Assembly: GCF_024710845.1 (NCBI RefSeq)
Contig: NZ_JANJTZ010000011.1
Location: forward strand, 1-46,058
DNA from: Mesorhizobium sp.
Lineage (GTDB): Bacteria; Pseudomonadota; Alphaproteobacteria; Rhizobiales; Rhizobiaceae
Direction of reading: 5' to 3'
DNA: 46,058 nt
Position numbers and translations under genes: made by a program. The first letter of the stretch is position 1; each line of letters begins with the position of its first letter. The notes below the pieces were generated by a model that was not told the origin of the DNA, searched no databases, and saw only the letters and a list, made by a program, of their open reading frames with translations. This document shows positions 19,164-27,441 of this stretch, in pieces.

Positions 19164-19676
19164 ATGACGAAAACCCTCAAGCTGCTCCTTCTCGCCATGT
19201 GCCTCGCGCCTGCGGGCGGCTTCGCCGCGCACGCCGACGACGGCGTCTTCCTCAACTCGCTCGAAGGCAAGTGGATGGGCAAGGGCACGGTGAGGGTTCG
19301 CACCAACTCGTCGCCGATCAACGTGAACTGCAAGTTCTCCACCGATGCGAGCGACACATCGCTGTCGCTCGACGGCAACTGCACCGGCCTGCTGATCATC
19401 AACCGCGCCATCGGCGCCGACCTGAAGGCGAACGGCACCGAATACAGCGGCAGCTATACCGGCGCCGGAACTGGTAAGGCCGGACTGAACGGTTCCCGCT
19501 CCGGCAATTCGATCAATCTCGGCATAAGCTGGGCCAAGGAGGTCAATGGCGACCGCGTCGCCCAGATGACGGTGGAGAAGGTCGGCGACAACGGCCTGCG
19601 CTTGACCACGGTCGACGAGGATCCGAAGACCGGCGAGAAGATCGTCACCAGCACGATCAGCTTGAACCGCATCTGA
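19164..19676 (+). CDS. Predicted periplasmic protein of unknown function
   Basis: A 170-residue protein with a clear Sec signal peptide: MTK, a hydrophobic core LKLLLLAMCLAPAGGFA, and a likely cleavage after AHA at residue 24. The mature part is polar, about 145 residues, with two cysteines (NCKF, GNCTG) that could form a disulfide, and a pattern of beta-strands with many Gly/Ser/Asn (YSGSYTGAGTGKAG), suggesting a small beta-barrel or lipocalin-like fold. The core EGKWMGKGTVRVR suggests a quantitated binding fold but no named family is recognised. The ATG follows GGAGACCTCGG. It is divergent from dnaE and convergent with dinB (13-bp gap). Confidence 0.8.
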   Translation: MTKTLKLLLLAMCLAPAGGFAAHADDGVFLNSLEGKWMGKGTVRVRTNSSPINVNCKFSTDASDTSLSLDGNCTGLLIINRAIGADLKANGTEYSGSYTGAGTGKAGLNGSRSGNSINLGISWAKEVNGDRVAQMTVEKVGDNGLRLTTVDEDPKTGEKIVTSTISLNRI

Positions 19677-19689
19677 TCTTCGACTTCGT

Positions 19690-21003
19690 TCAGTCGTCGA
19701 CCTCTTCGGGCGGATGCGCGTTGCGGCCCTTGCCGAACGTGTATCCGGTCTCGACCGCAGCGCGGCCGAACTTGCCGCGCAGGACATCCATCGCGCCCTC
19801 CGCCTTCGCCCGCTTGCCGGCCTGAGCGTCGACCAGGTCGGGCGGGTCGGCGCGGCCGTCGTCGGTCAGATCCGAGACGCCGATGCCGATCAACCGGTAG
19901 CGCGTGCCGTCGGTCTCGCGCGCCAGAAGTTCGCGCCCCGTGGCGAAAATGCGGTCGGCCAGCCGGGTCGGATCGGCCAGTTGCCGGTTGCGGGTGCGCA
20001 GCTTGAAGTCCTGCGTCTTGAGCTTCAGCACCACCGTGCGGCCGGCAATGCCCGATTTCTTCAGCCGCGCCGATACTTTCTCCGACAGCGCCCGCAGGAT
20101 CGGCACGAGGTCGGCCGCCGAGGACAGGTCCTCGTTGAACGTGGTCTCCGCCGACACGCTCTTGGCCCCGCGCTCGACATGGACGGCGCGCTCGTCCTCG
20201 CCGCGCGACAGATGGTAGAGCCGGTCGCCCATCGAGCCGTAGCGCCGCATCAGGTCGGCGCGCTCCATGCGCTGCAACTGGCCGATCGTGCGCACGCCGT
20301 CGCGTTCCAGCACCGCGGCGAAGGCCTTGCCGACGCCCCAGATCAGCGTCACCGGCTGGCCGGCTAGGAAGGCGACCGCCTCCGCCTCGCCGATGACCGA
20401 AAAGCCGCGCGGCTTGTTGAAGTCGGAGGCGACCTTGGCGAGGAACTTGCAGTAGGACAGGCCCACCGACACGGTGATGCCGATCTCCTTCTCGACCTGC
20501 CGCGCGAACCGCGCCAGCACCAGGGCAGGGGGCATGCCGTGCAGCCGCTGCGTGCCCGACAGGTCGAGGAAAGCCTCGTCGATCGAGATCGGCTCGACCA
20601 GCGGCGTCAGCGCCTGCATCATCTGGCGCACCTCGCGCCCGACACGGACATATTTTTCCATGTCGGGCTTGATCACCACGGCGTGCGGGCAGGCTTCCAG
20701 CGCCTTGAACATCGGCATCGCCGAGCGCACGCCGTGGATACGGGCGATGTAGCAGGCGGTGGAGACGACGCCGCGCTTGCCGCCGCCGATGATCACCGGC
20801 TTGTCGGCCAGCGCCGGATTGTCGCGCTTCTCGACCGACGCGTAGAACGCATCGCAATCGATATGGGCAAGGTGGAGCGCATAAAGCTCCGGGTGCATCG
20901 CAAGCCTGGGGCTGCCGCACTTCTCGCAACGGCGCACGGCCTTCGACTGCGGCGTCAGGCAATCGCGGCAGAAACCGTGCGCAGGGTCGTTGACAGACTG
21001 CAT
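19690..21003 (-). CDS. dinB: DNA polymerase IV with N-terminal zinc-finger-like extension
   Basis: A 437-residue Y-family translesion polymerase. After an N-terminal extension with two CxxC pairs (FCRDCL near residue 12 and CEKCG near 28), the catalytic core starts with [18 protein letters not shown], followed by [20 protein letters not shown] and the catalytic SIDEAFLDL, a helix-hairpin-helix ([12 protein letters not shown]), and the little-finger domain. The start at 21003 is taken because a promoter and a LexA box lie right upstream and leave no room for a longer protein. It acts in SOS-induced bypass of lesions. The sequence ends with basic and acidic residues rather than a clear beta-clamp motif by eye. 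Confidence 0.95.
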   Translation of the reverse strand: MQSVNDPAHGFCRDCLTPQSKAVRRCEKCGSPRLAMHPELYALHLAHIDCDAFYASVEKRDNPALADKPVIIGGGKRGVVSTACYIARIHGVRSAMPMFKALEACPHAVVIKPDMEKYVRVGREVRQMMQALTPLVEPISIDEAFLDLSGTQRLHGMPPALVLARFARQVEKEIGITVSVGLSYCKFLAKVASDFNKPRGFSVIGEAEAVAFLAGQPVTLIWGVGKAFAAVLERDGVRTIGQLQRMERADLMRRYGSMGDRLYHLSRGEDERAVHVERGAKSVSAETTFNEDLSSAADLVPILRALSEKVSARLKKSGIAGRTVVLKLKTQDFKLRTRNRQLADPTRLADRIFATGRELLARETDGTRYRLIGIGVSDLTDDGRADPPDLVDAQAGKRAKAEGAMDVLRGKFGRAAVETGYTFGKGRNAHPPEEVDD

Positions 21004-21012
21004 CGCGCCTGA

Positions 21013-21027
21013 GAACATAGAGTGAAC
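21013..21027 (-). promoter_or_regulatory. LexA operator (SOS box) of dinB
   Basis: Read on the minus strand this is GTTC-ACTCTAT-GTTC, an exact match to the GTTC-N7-GTTC box bound by LexA in alphaproteobacteria. It lies ten bases before the dinB ATG and right after the -10 element, at about +1 to +15 of the predicted transcript, where repressor would block polymerase. Confidence 0.9.
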
Positions 21028-21034
21028 AACCGCG

Positions 21035-21063
21035 ATGATAGAAGAGCCCGGACGCACCCGCAA
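21035..21063 (-). promoter_or_regulatory. Predicted dinB promoter
   Basis: On the minus strand TTGCGG (21063-21058) and TATCAT (21040-21035) are separated by 17 bases. Transcription would start near 21028, immediately before the LexA box, leaving a leader of about 25 bases. Confidence 0.65.
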
Positions 21064-21083
21064 GGCCGGCCGGAGGCATGACG

Positions 21084-21662
21084 ATGACATCCGACGACAT
21101 CCTGCCACTCATTCCCGACCGCTGGCCCGATTTCGAGGACCTCTTCGGCAAGCAGGGCGCGTGCTACGGGTGCTGGTGCACATACTTCCGCCTTCCGCCG
21201 GCCGCGCGGCGGCAGAGCGACGGACAGCGCAACAAGGACCATATCCGCGATCGGATCATGGCCGGCCCGCCGCCCGGCCTGCTCGCCTATTCCGACGGCC
21301 GCGCGGTAGGCTGGATGCAGATCGGCCCGCGCGCCGACGTGCCGGAGTGGAACAACGCCGGGCGCGTGTCCTCGCCGCTCGTCCCCGATGACGCGGCTGA
21401 TCCGTCAGTGTGGGCGATCTCCTGCTTTTTTCTTCGAACCTCGGCGCGGGGCAGGGGACTGACCCATCGGCTGGTCGCGGCCGGCATCGGCTTCGCGAGG
21501 GACGCGGGTGCGCGTGTCGTCGAAGCCTGTCCGATCGATCAGTCGAAGGATTCGCGCTCGGTCGGTCTTTTCGTCGGCTCGACCCGCGTCTTCGAGAAGG
21601 CCGGTTTCCTGACCGTGGCGACCCGCAAGGCGGGCCGGCCGCTGATGCGCTACGAACTCTAG
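21084..21662 (+). CDS. GNAT-family N-acetyltransferase
   Basis: A 192-residue protein of the GCN5-related acetyltransferase fold. The acetyl-CoA motif A is visible as [20 protein letters not shown] (R/Q-x-x-G-x-G) near residues 110-130, followed by [17 protein letters not shown] and the C-terminal strand VFEKAGF. The N-terminal [10 protein letters not shown] with three cysteines is characteristic of one rhizobial subfamily of unknown substrate. Two ATGs lie at 21078 and 21084; CGGAGG at 21071-21076 supports the second. It is divergent from dinB but shows no LexA site of its own on this side; it ends two bases before the stop of the opposing HAD gene. Confidence 0.85.
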   Translation: MTSDDILPLIPDRWPDFEDLFGKQGACYGCWCTYFRLPPAARRQSDGQRNKDHIRDRIMAGPPPGLLAYSDGRAVGWMQIGPRADVPEWNNAGRVSSPLVPDDAADPSVWAISCFFLRTSARGRGLTHRLVAAGIGFARDAGARVVEACPIDQSKDSRSVGLFVGSTRVFEKAGFLTVATRKAGRPLMRYEL

Positions 21663-21664
21663 GC

Positions 21665-22318
21665 TCAGATGCCGAGCGCGCGGACGATCATCGGCGTCGC
21701 CTCGCGCCAGTCCTCGACCACATGCACGCCGGCCGGCGGGGCGGGGATCAGCGCCCTGAGCGAGGTGTCGGACATCAGGTGGAACAGATGCGCGTCTGGC
21801 ACGCGCTCCATCGCCGAGACGAGATTGCGCGGCTGGTCGTCGACGAAGGCGACCGGCCGCTTGTTCGGCCCGCGCAGGCGCTCGATCGCCGGTCCCTTGG
21901 CCATCTCGGTGGTGAGCAGCGGATACTGGAAGCCGAGCCCGTCGAGGTGGGCGATCCGTGCCGCGCGGTGGCGGTGCGGCATTGCGGTCAAAAGGATGAT
22001 CTCGGCCCGGTCGCCGATGAACGCCAGCGCTTCGGCGGCCCCTTCCGTCAGGTTCTGCCATTCAGATTGGGCGACGAAGAACGCGTCGATCAGTTCGCTC
22101 ACCAGCGCCGGTTCAGCCGGCACGCCAGACGCCAGTTCGATCACGTTGCCATGAAGGCGGAAGTTTTCGAGGTTCAGGCGGTACCCGCGGCCTTCCAGAT
22201 AGCGTGGAAAAGGACGGATGAAGTCGAGCACCACGTCGTCGACATCGAGCACCAGAAGCGGCCGGTCGTCGTGCGACAGTTCCTCGATCTGGCGAAGCGT
22301 TTCGGGATCGTCGCTCAA
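21665..22318 (-). CDS. HAD-superfamily hydrolase
   Basis: A 217-residue protein with HAD motif I as LDVDDVVLDF (nucleophile D25, acid D27), motif II around ILLTAMP, and motif III/IV near VAFVDDQPRN. The substrate is unknown; the cap region (residues 35-90) is short and helical. The start is TTG at 22318, overlapping the TGA of the upstream DUF3572 gene by four bases, with GAGAGGTCGAG just before. The two genes are probably one transcript, divergent from divK. Confidence 0.8.
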   Translation of the reverse strand: MSDDPETLRQIEELSHDDRPLLVLDVDDVVLDFIRPFPRYLEGRGYRLNLENFRLHGNVIELASGVPAEPALVSELIDAFFVAQSEWQNLTEGAAEALAFIGDRAEIILLTAMPHRHRAARIAHLDGLGFQYPLLTTEMAKGPAIERLRGPNKRPVAFVDDQPRNLVSAMERVPDAHLFHLMSDTSLRALIPAPPAGVHVVEDWREATPMIVRALGI

Positions 22319-22614
22319 CTCGACCTCTCATATTCACTGTCGCCGAACGGCAACGCCCGGCAGGCGCGCCCAACCTCGGCCGCATCGATGCCGGCATCCT
22401 GCGCGAACTGCATCAGCGTCGGCTCGTGCGCCAGCAGGAACTGCAGCACTCCGGCCAGAAAGCCGGGCTGGCTCGCCGCGGCGCGGATGTCCTTCGCCTC
22501 GATGCCGGTGATCGCCAGGAACCGCGGCAACAGCACGGCGTCCGAAGCAATGAAGCCGAGCGCGCGGATTGCCAGCGCTTCGGCTGCCTCGCGCCCGTGG
22601 TCCGATTTCGACAT
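22315..22614 (-). CDS. DUF3572 family protein
   Basis: A 99-residue helical protein. The sequence EALAIRALGFIASDAVLLPRF, followed by ITGIEAKDIRAAASQPGFLAGVLQFLLAHE and a final VGRACRALP, fits DUF3572, a family known from Rhizobiales and commonly found next to divK. Function is unknown. The start at 22614 is chosen for AAGGTGCAG just upstream; an in-frame ATG at 22638 lacks a ribosome-binding site. It overlaps the HAD gene by four bases. Confidence 0.85.
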   Translation of the reverse strand: MSKSDHGREAAEALAIRALGFIASDAVLLPRFLAITGIEAKDIRAAASQPGFLAGVLQFLLAHEPTLMQFAQDAGIDAAEVGRACRALPFGDSEYERSS

Positions 22615-22805
22615 CTGCACCTTGTCAGCCTTCCGCATCGTGGCAGACGAATATGGCCAGCCGGCCGGGACTGCAAGCGCGGCCGGCCCGATTACCGTTT
22701 CGTCAATGAAATCACCATATAGTGTGCAACGAAGAGTCGCGTCGCTGGCGGGGCGCGCAGACCGCGGTATCGATGACGGCCAAGGTCGAAAGGGACGATA
22801 GCGCA

Positions 22806-23177
22806 ATGCCCAAGAAGGTGATGATCGTCGAGGACAACGAGCTGAACATGAAGCTCTTCCGCGATCTGATCGAGGCGACCGGCTACGAGACCGTGCGCAC
22901 GCGCAACGGGCTGGAAGCGCTCGATCTGGCCCGCGCCCACCGCCCAGACCTGATCCTCATGGATATCCAGCTTCCGGAAGTGTCCGGTCTCGAAGTCACG
23001 AAATGGCTGAAGCAGGACGACGACCTGCACACGATACCGGTCATCGCCGTCACCGCCTTCGCGATGAAGGGCGACGAGGAGCGTATCCGGCAGGGTGGCT
23101 GCGAGGCCTATATCTCCAAGCCGATCTCGGTTCCGAAATTCATCGAGATCATCAAGTCCTATCTCGGGGACGCCTGA
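22806..23177 (+). CDS. divK: Cell-cycle response regulator DivK
   Basis: A 123-residue single-domain response regulator. The acidic pair E9-D10, phospho-acceptor D53 (LMDIQLP), T/A switch VTAFAMKG and lysine K105 (SKP) are all present. In Caulobacter and Sinorhizobium DivK relays signals between the PleC/DivJ kinases and CckA, controlling CtrA and cell polarity. Length, sequence and the neighbouring pleD fix the identity. AAAGGGA lies upstream of the ATG at 22806; upstream in-frame ATGs (22722, 22773) are not needed. pleD follows after 31 bp. Confidence 0.95.
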   Translation: MPKKVMIVEDNELNMKLFRDLIEATGYETVRTRNGLEALDLARAHRPDLILMDIQLPEVSGLEVTKWLKQDDDLHTIPVIAVTAFAMKGDEERIRQGGCEAYISKPISVPKFIEIIKSYLGDA

Positions 23178-23208
23178 TGCGCGTTCATCTTCCTGGAGCA
23201 TTCGACCG

Positions 23209-24582
23209 ATGACAGCACGTATTCTCGTCGTCGACGACGTGCCGGCCAATGTGAAGCTGCTCGAGGCCCGGCTGCTCGCCGAATATTTCGAGGTCCTGAC
23301 CGCGTTCAACGGCGCGGACGCGCTCGACATCTGCGAGAACGGCAAGGTCGATGTCGTCCTGCTCGACGTGATGATGCCAGACATGGACGGGTTCGAAGTC
23401 TGCCGCCGGCTGAAGTCGGATCGCAACACGTCGCATATCCCGGTCGTCATGGTCACGGCGCTCGACCAGGTGTCCGACCGCATCCGCGGACTCGAGGCCG
23501 GCGCGGACGATTTCCTCACCAAGCCGGTCAACGATCTGCAGCTTCTGACCCGCGTGCGCAGCCTCGTGCGCCTGAAGATGCTGACGGACGAACTCAGGCT
23601 GCGTGCTTCGACCACGCGCAGCATCGGCATCGAGGAACTCCTCGGCAGGAAGGACCCGCTGGGCGACGTCCGGGCGCGCCTGCTTCTCGTCGACCAGCGT
23701 GCCCCTTCGCAGCAGCGCCTGACCGATATGCTGCTGCCCTTCGCCGATGTCGACATCGTATCCGATCCGCAGGCCGCGCTGTTCCAGGCCGTCGAGGGTA
23801 ATTTTGAAGCGGTGGTCATTGCGACCGGCCTGACCGGTTTCGATCCGCTGCGCCTGTGCTCGCAGCTGCGCTCGCTCGACCGCACGCGGTTCCTGCCGAT
23901 CGTGCTCATCGCCGAGCCGGGCGAGGACAATCTGGTGATGCGCGCCCTGGACCTCGGCGTGAACGACTATGTGACGCGGCCGGTCGACGAACTCGAGCTG
24001 ACGGCGCGGCTGCGCACCCAGATCCGCCGCAAGCGCTATAATGAGGAACTGCGATCCAGCGTCGCCCAGACCATCGAGATGGCGGTGACGGATGGCCTGA
24101 CCGGCCTGCACAACCGGCGCTATCTCGACAGCCACCTGGCGACATTGTTCGACAGGGCTGGCGCGCGCGGCCGCCCGCTGTCGCTCATGATCACCGACAT
24201 CGACCGGTTCAAGCCGATCAATGACACTCACGGCCATGCCGCCGGCGACGAGGTGCTGCGCGATTTCGCGCGCCGGCTGCGCAAGAACGTGAGGGGCATC
24301 GACCTTGCCTGCCGGTTCGGCGGCGAGGAATTCGTCGTCGTTATGCCCGATACCGAGCCGCACATCGCCGCGAAGGTCGCCGAGCGCATTCGCCACGAGA
24401 TCGAAAGCCAACCCTTCGCCATTGGCGGCGGAACGCAGACTGTGCAGGTCACCGTGAGCATCGGGGTGGCGTCGATGATCCCGGGCAAGGACAGCGTCGA
24501 TACGTTGGTGAAGCGTGCGGACGCGGCTCTCTACGAAGCCAAGAACAGCGGCCGCAACCGCGTTGTCGCCAAGGCCGCCTGA
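23209..24582 (+). CDS. pleD: Diguanylate cyclase response regulator PleD
   Basis: A 457-residue protein with the REC-REC-GGDEF layout of PleD. REC1 has D9-D10, acceptor D53 and K105. REC2 (about 155-270) lacks an acceptor aspartate, as in Caulobacter where it is a dimerisation adaptor. The GGDEF domain has the active-site loop FGGEEF at residues 370-375 and an inhibitory I-site RGID at 362-365, so the product c-di-GMP should feed back. It makes c-di-GMP from two GTP during the swarmer-to-stalked or polar-growth transition. The start at 23209 is preceded by TGGAG. It is likely one transcript with divK. Confidence 0.95.
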   Translation: MTARILVVDDVPANVKLLEARLLAEYFEVLTAFNGADALDICENGKVDVVLLDVMMPDMDGFEVCRRLKSDRNTSHIPVVMVTALDQVSDRIRGLEAGADDFLTKPVNDLQLLTRVRSLVRLKMLTDELRLRASTTRSIGIEELLGRKDPLGDVRARLLLVDQRAPSQQRLTDMLLPFADVDIVSDPQAALFQAVEGNFEAVVIATGLTGFDPLRLCSQLRSLDRTRFLPIVLIAEPGEDNLVMRALDLGVNDYVTRPVDELELTARLRTQIRRKRYNEELRSSVAQTIEMAVTDGLTGLHNRRYLDSHLATLFDRAGARGRPLSLMITDIDRFKPINDTHGHAAGDEVLRDFARRLRKNVRGIDLACRFGGEEFVVVMPDTEPHIAAKVAERIRHEIESQPFAIGGGTQTVQVTVSIGVASMIPGKDSVDTLVKRADAALYEAKNSGRNRVVAKAA

Positions 24583-24690
24583 GAGACTGTTCGGAAATTC
24601 TACCCTGGCGGCCATCTGATGGCGTCTTGTGCGCTTCCGGTGCTCACGGATAAGTCGTGTGGACAATTCGGAAGATCGAGGTCGTCGGCA

Positions 24691-24725
24691 CGTCCGCCGT
24701 CATCCCGGAGCACATCCGGCGGACG
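24691..24725. repeat. Inverted repeat between pleD and tRNA-Lys
   Basis: CGTCCGCCG (24691-24699) is matched by CGGCGGACG (24717-24725), a perfect 9-bp stem with a 17-base loop. It lies 3' of both pleD (plus strand) and the tRNA (minus strand), so it could end either transcript, but no T-run is adjacent on either side. The rest of 24583-24758 shows no gene. Confidence 0.4.
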
Positions 24726-24758
24726 CCTGAGACGTCGATACTGGTCAGGAAACAGGCT

Positions 24759-24834
<76 letters not shown>

Positions 24835-24870
24835 GGGCCAAAACGACGCGGCAACCGCGTCAGGTGCGGC

Positions 24871-24899
24871 TCTATAGCGAACCGAACCCCGGGTGTCCA
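24871..24899 (-). promoter_or_regulatory. Predicted tRNA-Lys promoter
   Basis: On the minus strand TGGACA (24899-24894) and TATAGA (24876-24871) are separated by 17 bases. Transcription would begin near 24864, 30 bases before the tRNA, and the short leader contains a GACGCG/CGCGTC stem. The remainder of the gap up to 25099 shows only the MFS gene's ribosome-binding site. Confidence 0.65.
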
Positions 24900-25099
24900 C
24901 CCCGCAGGCGTGCGAAAATTGTCCCATGGCAAGCCGCCTTCGGACGGCGGGCAAATTGCCGCCGCCGGGCGGTGACGGCGGCGCCGCTGGTGCGGTGCTT
25001 GGTGGCTCTGTGGCGCTGCCCTCGGCCGTCTCGATCGAACATTGTGCCGCCCGACGCCTGAGAGGCGAGTGCCGCTTCGCGGCCGGGAGGAACGACATT

Positions 25100-26323
25100 A
25101 TGAACCAGGCGGTGCGAATCGACCGCTACGCGCCCGACGGCGCCTATGCGTGGACGCGGCTCGGCATTTCGCTGGCGCTCGCCACGATCGGCGGCGTCGG
25201 CATGTGGGCGATCATCGTCGTGCTGCCGGCGGCGCAGGCGGAGTTCGGCGCCGGGCGCGGCGAGGCGTCGCTCGCCTACACGGCGACGATGCTCGGCTTC
25301 GCGTTCGGCAATGTCGTGACCGGGCGGCTGATCGACCGGATGGGATTCCGAGTGCCGGCGCTGGTCTCGGCGGTACTGGTCGGGGCCGGCTTCCTCCTCG
25401 CCTCGCTGGCGCCATCGATCGGCGTGCTGGCGCTGGCGCAGGGGCTCTTGATCGGGGCGGGGTCGTCGTCGACCTTCGGGCCGCTGATCGCCGACATCTC
25501 GCACTGGTTCGACCGCAGGCGCGGCATCGCGGTGGCAGTCGCCGCATGCGGCAACTATCTCGCCGGCGCGCTCTGGCCGATGGCGATGCAGCCGCTGCTC
25601 GCGGCCTATGGCTGGCGCGGGACCTATCTCGTCATTGGCATCGTCTGTCTGGCGACGATGATACCGCTCGCAATGCTGCTCGGCCGGCGGCCGCCGCATC
25701 AGACCGGCGGCGCGGTGCGCGCGCCGGTGGTGAAGGACATCGGCCTGTCGCCGGGCGCGATCCAGGCGCTGCTCGTCGTTGCCGGGCTCGGCTGCTGCGT
25801 GGCCATGTCGATGCCGCAGGTGCACATCGTCGCCTATTGCGCCGACCTCGGCTACGGCGTGGCGCGCGGCGCGGAAATGCTGTCGCTGATGCTGGCGACG
25901 GGGATCATCAGCCGGCTGGCCTCCGGTTTCCTCGCCGACCGGATCGGCGGCATCCGCACCATCCTGATCGGCTCGGTGCTGCAGGGCCTGTCGCTCCTGT
26001 TTTACATCCCCTTCGACGGGCTCGCCTCGCTCTACGTCGTCTCGGCGATGTTCGGTCTGGCGCAGGGCGGCATCGTGCCGAGCTACGCCATCGTCGTGCG
26101 CGAATACATGCCGGCGAAGGAGGCCGGCCAGCGTGTCGGCATCGTCATCATGGCGACCATCCTTGGCATGGCGCTGGGCGGCTGGATGTCGGGCTGGATC
26201 TACGACCAGACGGGATCCTACGCGGCGGCGTTCCTCAACGGCATCGCCTGGAACCTCGTCAACGTCACCGCGATGACGCTGCTTCTGTGGCGGTCGATGC
26301 GGGGACGGCCGGCAACGGCCTAA
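25100..26323 (+). CDS. MFS transporter
   Basis: A 407-residue membrane protein with about 12 hydrophobic segments. The typical MFS loop 2-3 motif appears as GRLIDRMGFRVP (residues about 75-86) and its repeat in the second half as GFLADRIGGIRT. It resembles the monocarboxylate/OFA-like group, which often exports or imports small acids, but the substrate cannot be read from the sequence. The start at 25100 is set by CGGGAGGAACG. Its TAA overlaps the stop of gguC on the other strand (CTAA), so transcripts converge. Confidence 0.88.
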   Translation: MNQAVRIDRYAPDGAYAWTRLGISLALATIGGVGMWAIIVVLPAAQAEFGAGRGEASLAYTATMLGFAFGNVVTGRLIDRMGFRVPALVSAVLVGAGFLLASLAPSIGVLALAQGLLIGAGSSSTFGPLIADISHWFDRRRGIAVAVAACGNYLAGALWPMAMQPLLAAYGWRGTYLVIGIVCLATMIPLAMLLGRRPPHQTGGAVRAPVVKDIGLSPGAIQALLVVAGLGCCVAMSMPQVHIVAYCADLGYGVARGAEMLSLMLATGIISRLASGFLADRIGGIRTILIGSVLQGLSLLFYIPFDGLASLYVVSAMFGLAQGGIVPSYAIVVREYMPAKEAGQRVGIVIMATILGMALGGWMSGWIYDQTGSYAAAFLNGIAWNLVNVTAMTLLLWRSMRGRPATA

Positions 26324-27309
26324 AGGGCGCGTACCGTCACCGGCGCGGGCTTCTCGATCTCCAGCGAGTTGCGCAGCGGCAGGCCGAAGCCGTCGGCCTC
26401 GATCTCGAACACGTCGCCCGGGCCGGTGCGGATACCGTCGGCAAAGGACAGCGTGGCGGTGCCGAACATGTGCACGTGGACGTCGCCCGGCTGGCGGAAC
26501 AGCCCGTATTTGAAGTGGTGGTGTTCGAGGTTGGCGATGGTGTGGGACATGTTGTCCTCGCCCGACAGGAACGGCTTTTCCCAGATGGTCACGCCCTTGC
26601 GGCGGATGCGCGAGCGGCCACGCACGTCGGCGGGCAGGGGGCCGACGAGCAGTTCGGGGCCGAAGGCGGCGTTGCGCAGCTTGGAATGCGCCAGATAGAG
26701 GTAGTTGACGCGTTCGGTGACATGGTCGGAGAATTCGTTCGACAGGGCGAAGCCCACCCGGAACGGCGTGCCGTCGTCACCGATGACGTAGATGCCGGCG
26801 ATCTCGGGCTCTTCGCCGGCGTCCTCGGCGAAGGCGGGGGAGATCAGCGCCGCGCCGGGCGCCGCCACCATCGAGCCGTTGCCCTTGTAGAACCATTCGG
26901 GCTGGACGCCGGGCGCGCCGTCGCCTGGCTTGCCGCCTTCGAGGCCCATGCGGAACATCTTCATCGAATCGGTCAGCGTCTCCTCGCCCGTCTCCAGCTT
27001 CTTGTGCATGGCGTCGCGCGCGGACGCCGAGCCGAGATGGGTCAGGCCGGTGCCGGTGAGGTGCAGGTGGGCGGGATCTGGATGGTGGATCGGCGGGCGC
27101 ACGCGGCCCTGGCGGTAGGCGAGCTCGAGGTCGACATCGGCGCCGAGACCGCGCTGCAACACGAGTTCGGCCAGTCCCTTGTTGGTCCGCGCGGCCTCGA
27201 GCGCCAGCGCATAGACGGACGCGGCACCCTCGACGAGGCGCACGCGGTCGGCGTGGCGCGCCAGCACCCGGATGCGGCCGGTCTCGTCGACGATCTGGGA
27301 CAAAAGCAT
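26320..27309 (-). CDS. gguC: GguC / AraD1-type FAH-fold protein
   Basis: A 329-residue protein with the fumarylacetoacetate-hydrolase fold: PDPAHLHLTGTG-like stretch near residue 77, EPEIAGIYVIGDDG with the metal-binding glutamate, RVGFALSNEFSDH, KLRNAAFGPELL, and the ending SFADGIRTGPGDVFEIE. It matches the group called GguC in Agrobacterium chvE-gguABC, whose members include sugar-acid dehydratases (AraD1 type); the exact reaction is not settled by sequence alone. AAGGAAACGACAG precedes the ATG. It is the last gene of the transporter operon, 132 bp after gguB. Confidence 0.82.
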   Translation of the reverse strand: MLLSQIVDETGRIRVLARHADRVRLVEGAASVYALALEAARTNKGLAELVLQRGLGADVDLELAYRQGRVRPPIHHPDPAHLHLTGTGLTHLGSASARDAMHKKLETGEETLTDSMKMFRMGLEGGKPGDGAPGVQPEWFYKGNGSMVAAPGAALISPAFAEDAGEEPEIAGIYVIGDDGTPFRVGFALSNEFSDHVTERVNYLYLAHSKLRNAAFGPELLVGPLPADVRGRSRIRRKGVTIWEKPFLSGEDNMSHTIANLEHHHFKYGLFRQPGDVHVHMFGTATLSFADGIRTGPGDVFEIEADGFGLPLRNSLEIEKPAPVTVRAL

Positions 27310-27329
27310 CTGTCGTTTCCTTCCCGTTC

Positions 27330-27345
27330 GCCGGCCTTGGCCGGC
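27330..27345. repeat. GCCGGCC-TT-GGCCGGC palindrome (gguB-gguC gap)
   Basis: A perfect 7-bp inverted repeat with a 2-base centre in the 132-bp gap between gguB and gguC. A similar AGGCCGGC-TTT-GCCGGCCT palindrome lies at 39269-39287. These look like small dispersed palindromes; in RNA they would form very stable hairpins. Confidence 0.5.
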
Positions 27346-27441
27346 AAAGCTCCGCCGGTCGCGGGGAGCGTTGGCGCCGCCGCGTCCCAGGCCGGGCTCG
27401 TGCAAATCCTCACAAGGCGGTTTCGGTCGTCCTCCCGAAGC

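Noticed and set aside
15413-19477. A 1354-codon open frame on the plus strand across dnaE
   Set aside because: It is the complement of dnaE; long antisense frames are common in GC-rich DNA. The translation is low-complexity (His/Arg/Asp/Leu-rich) with no domain, and dnaE shows all catalytic motifs.
22635-22805. CtrA binding sites before divK
   Set aside because: No TTAA-N7-TTAA or close variant was found in the region, only a GCCGGCC/GGCCGGC inverted repeat (22660-22687).
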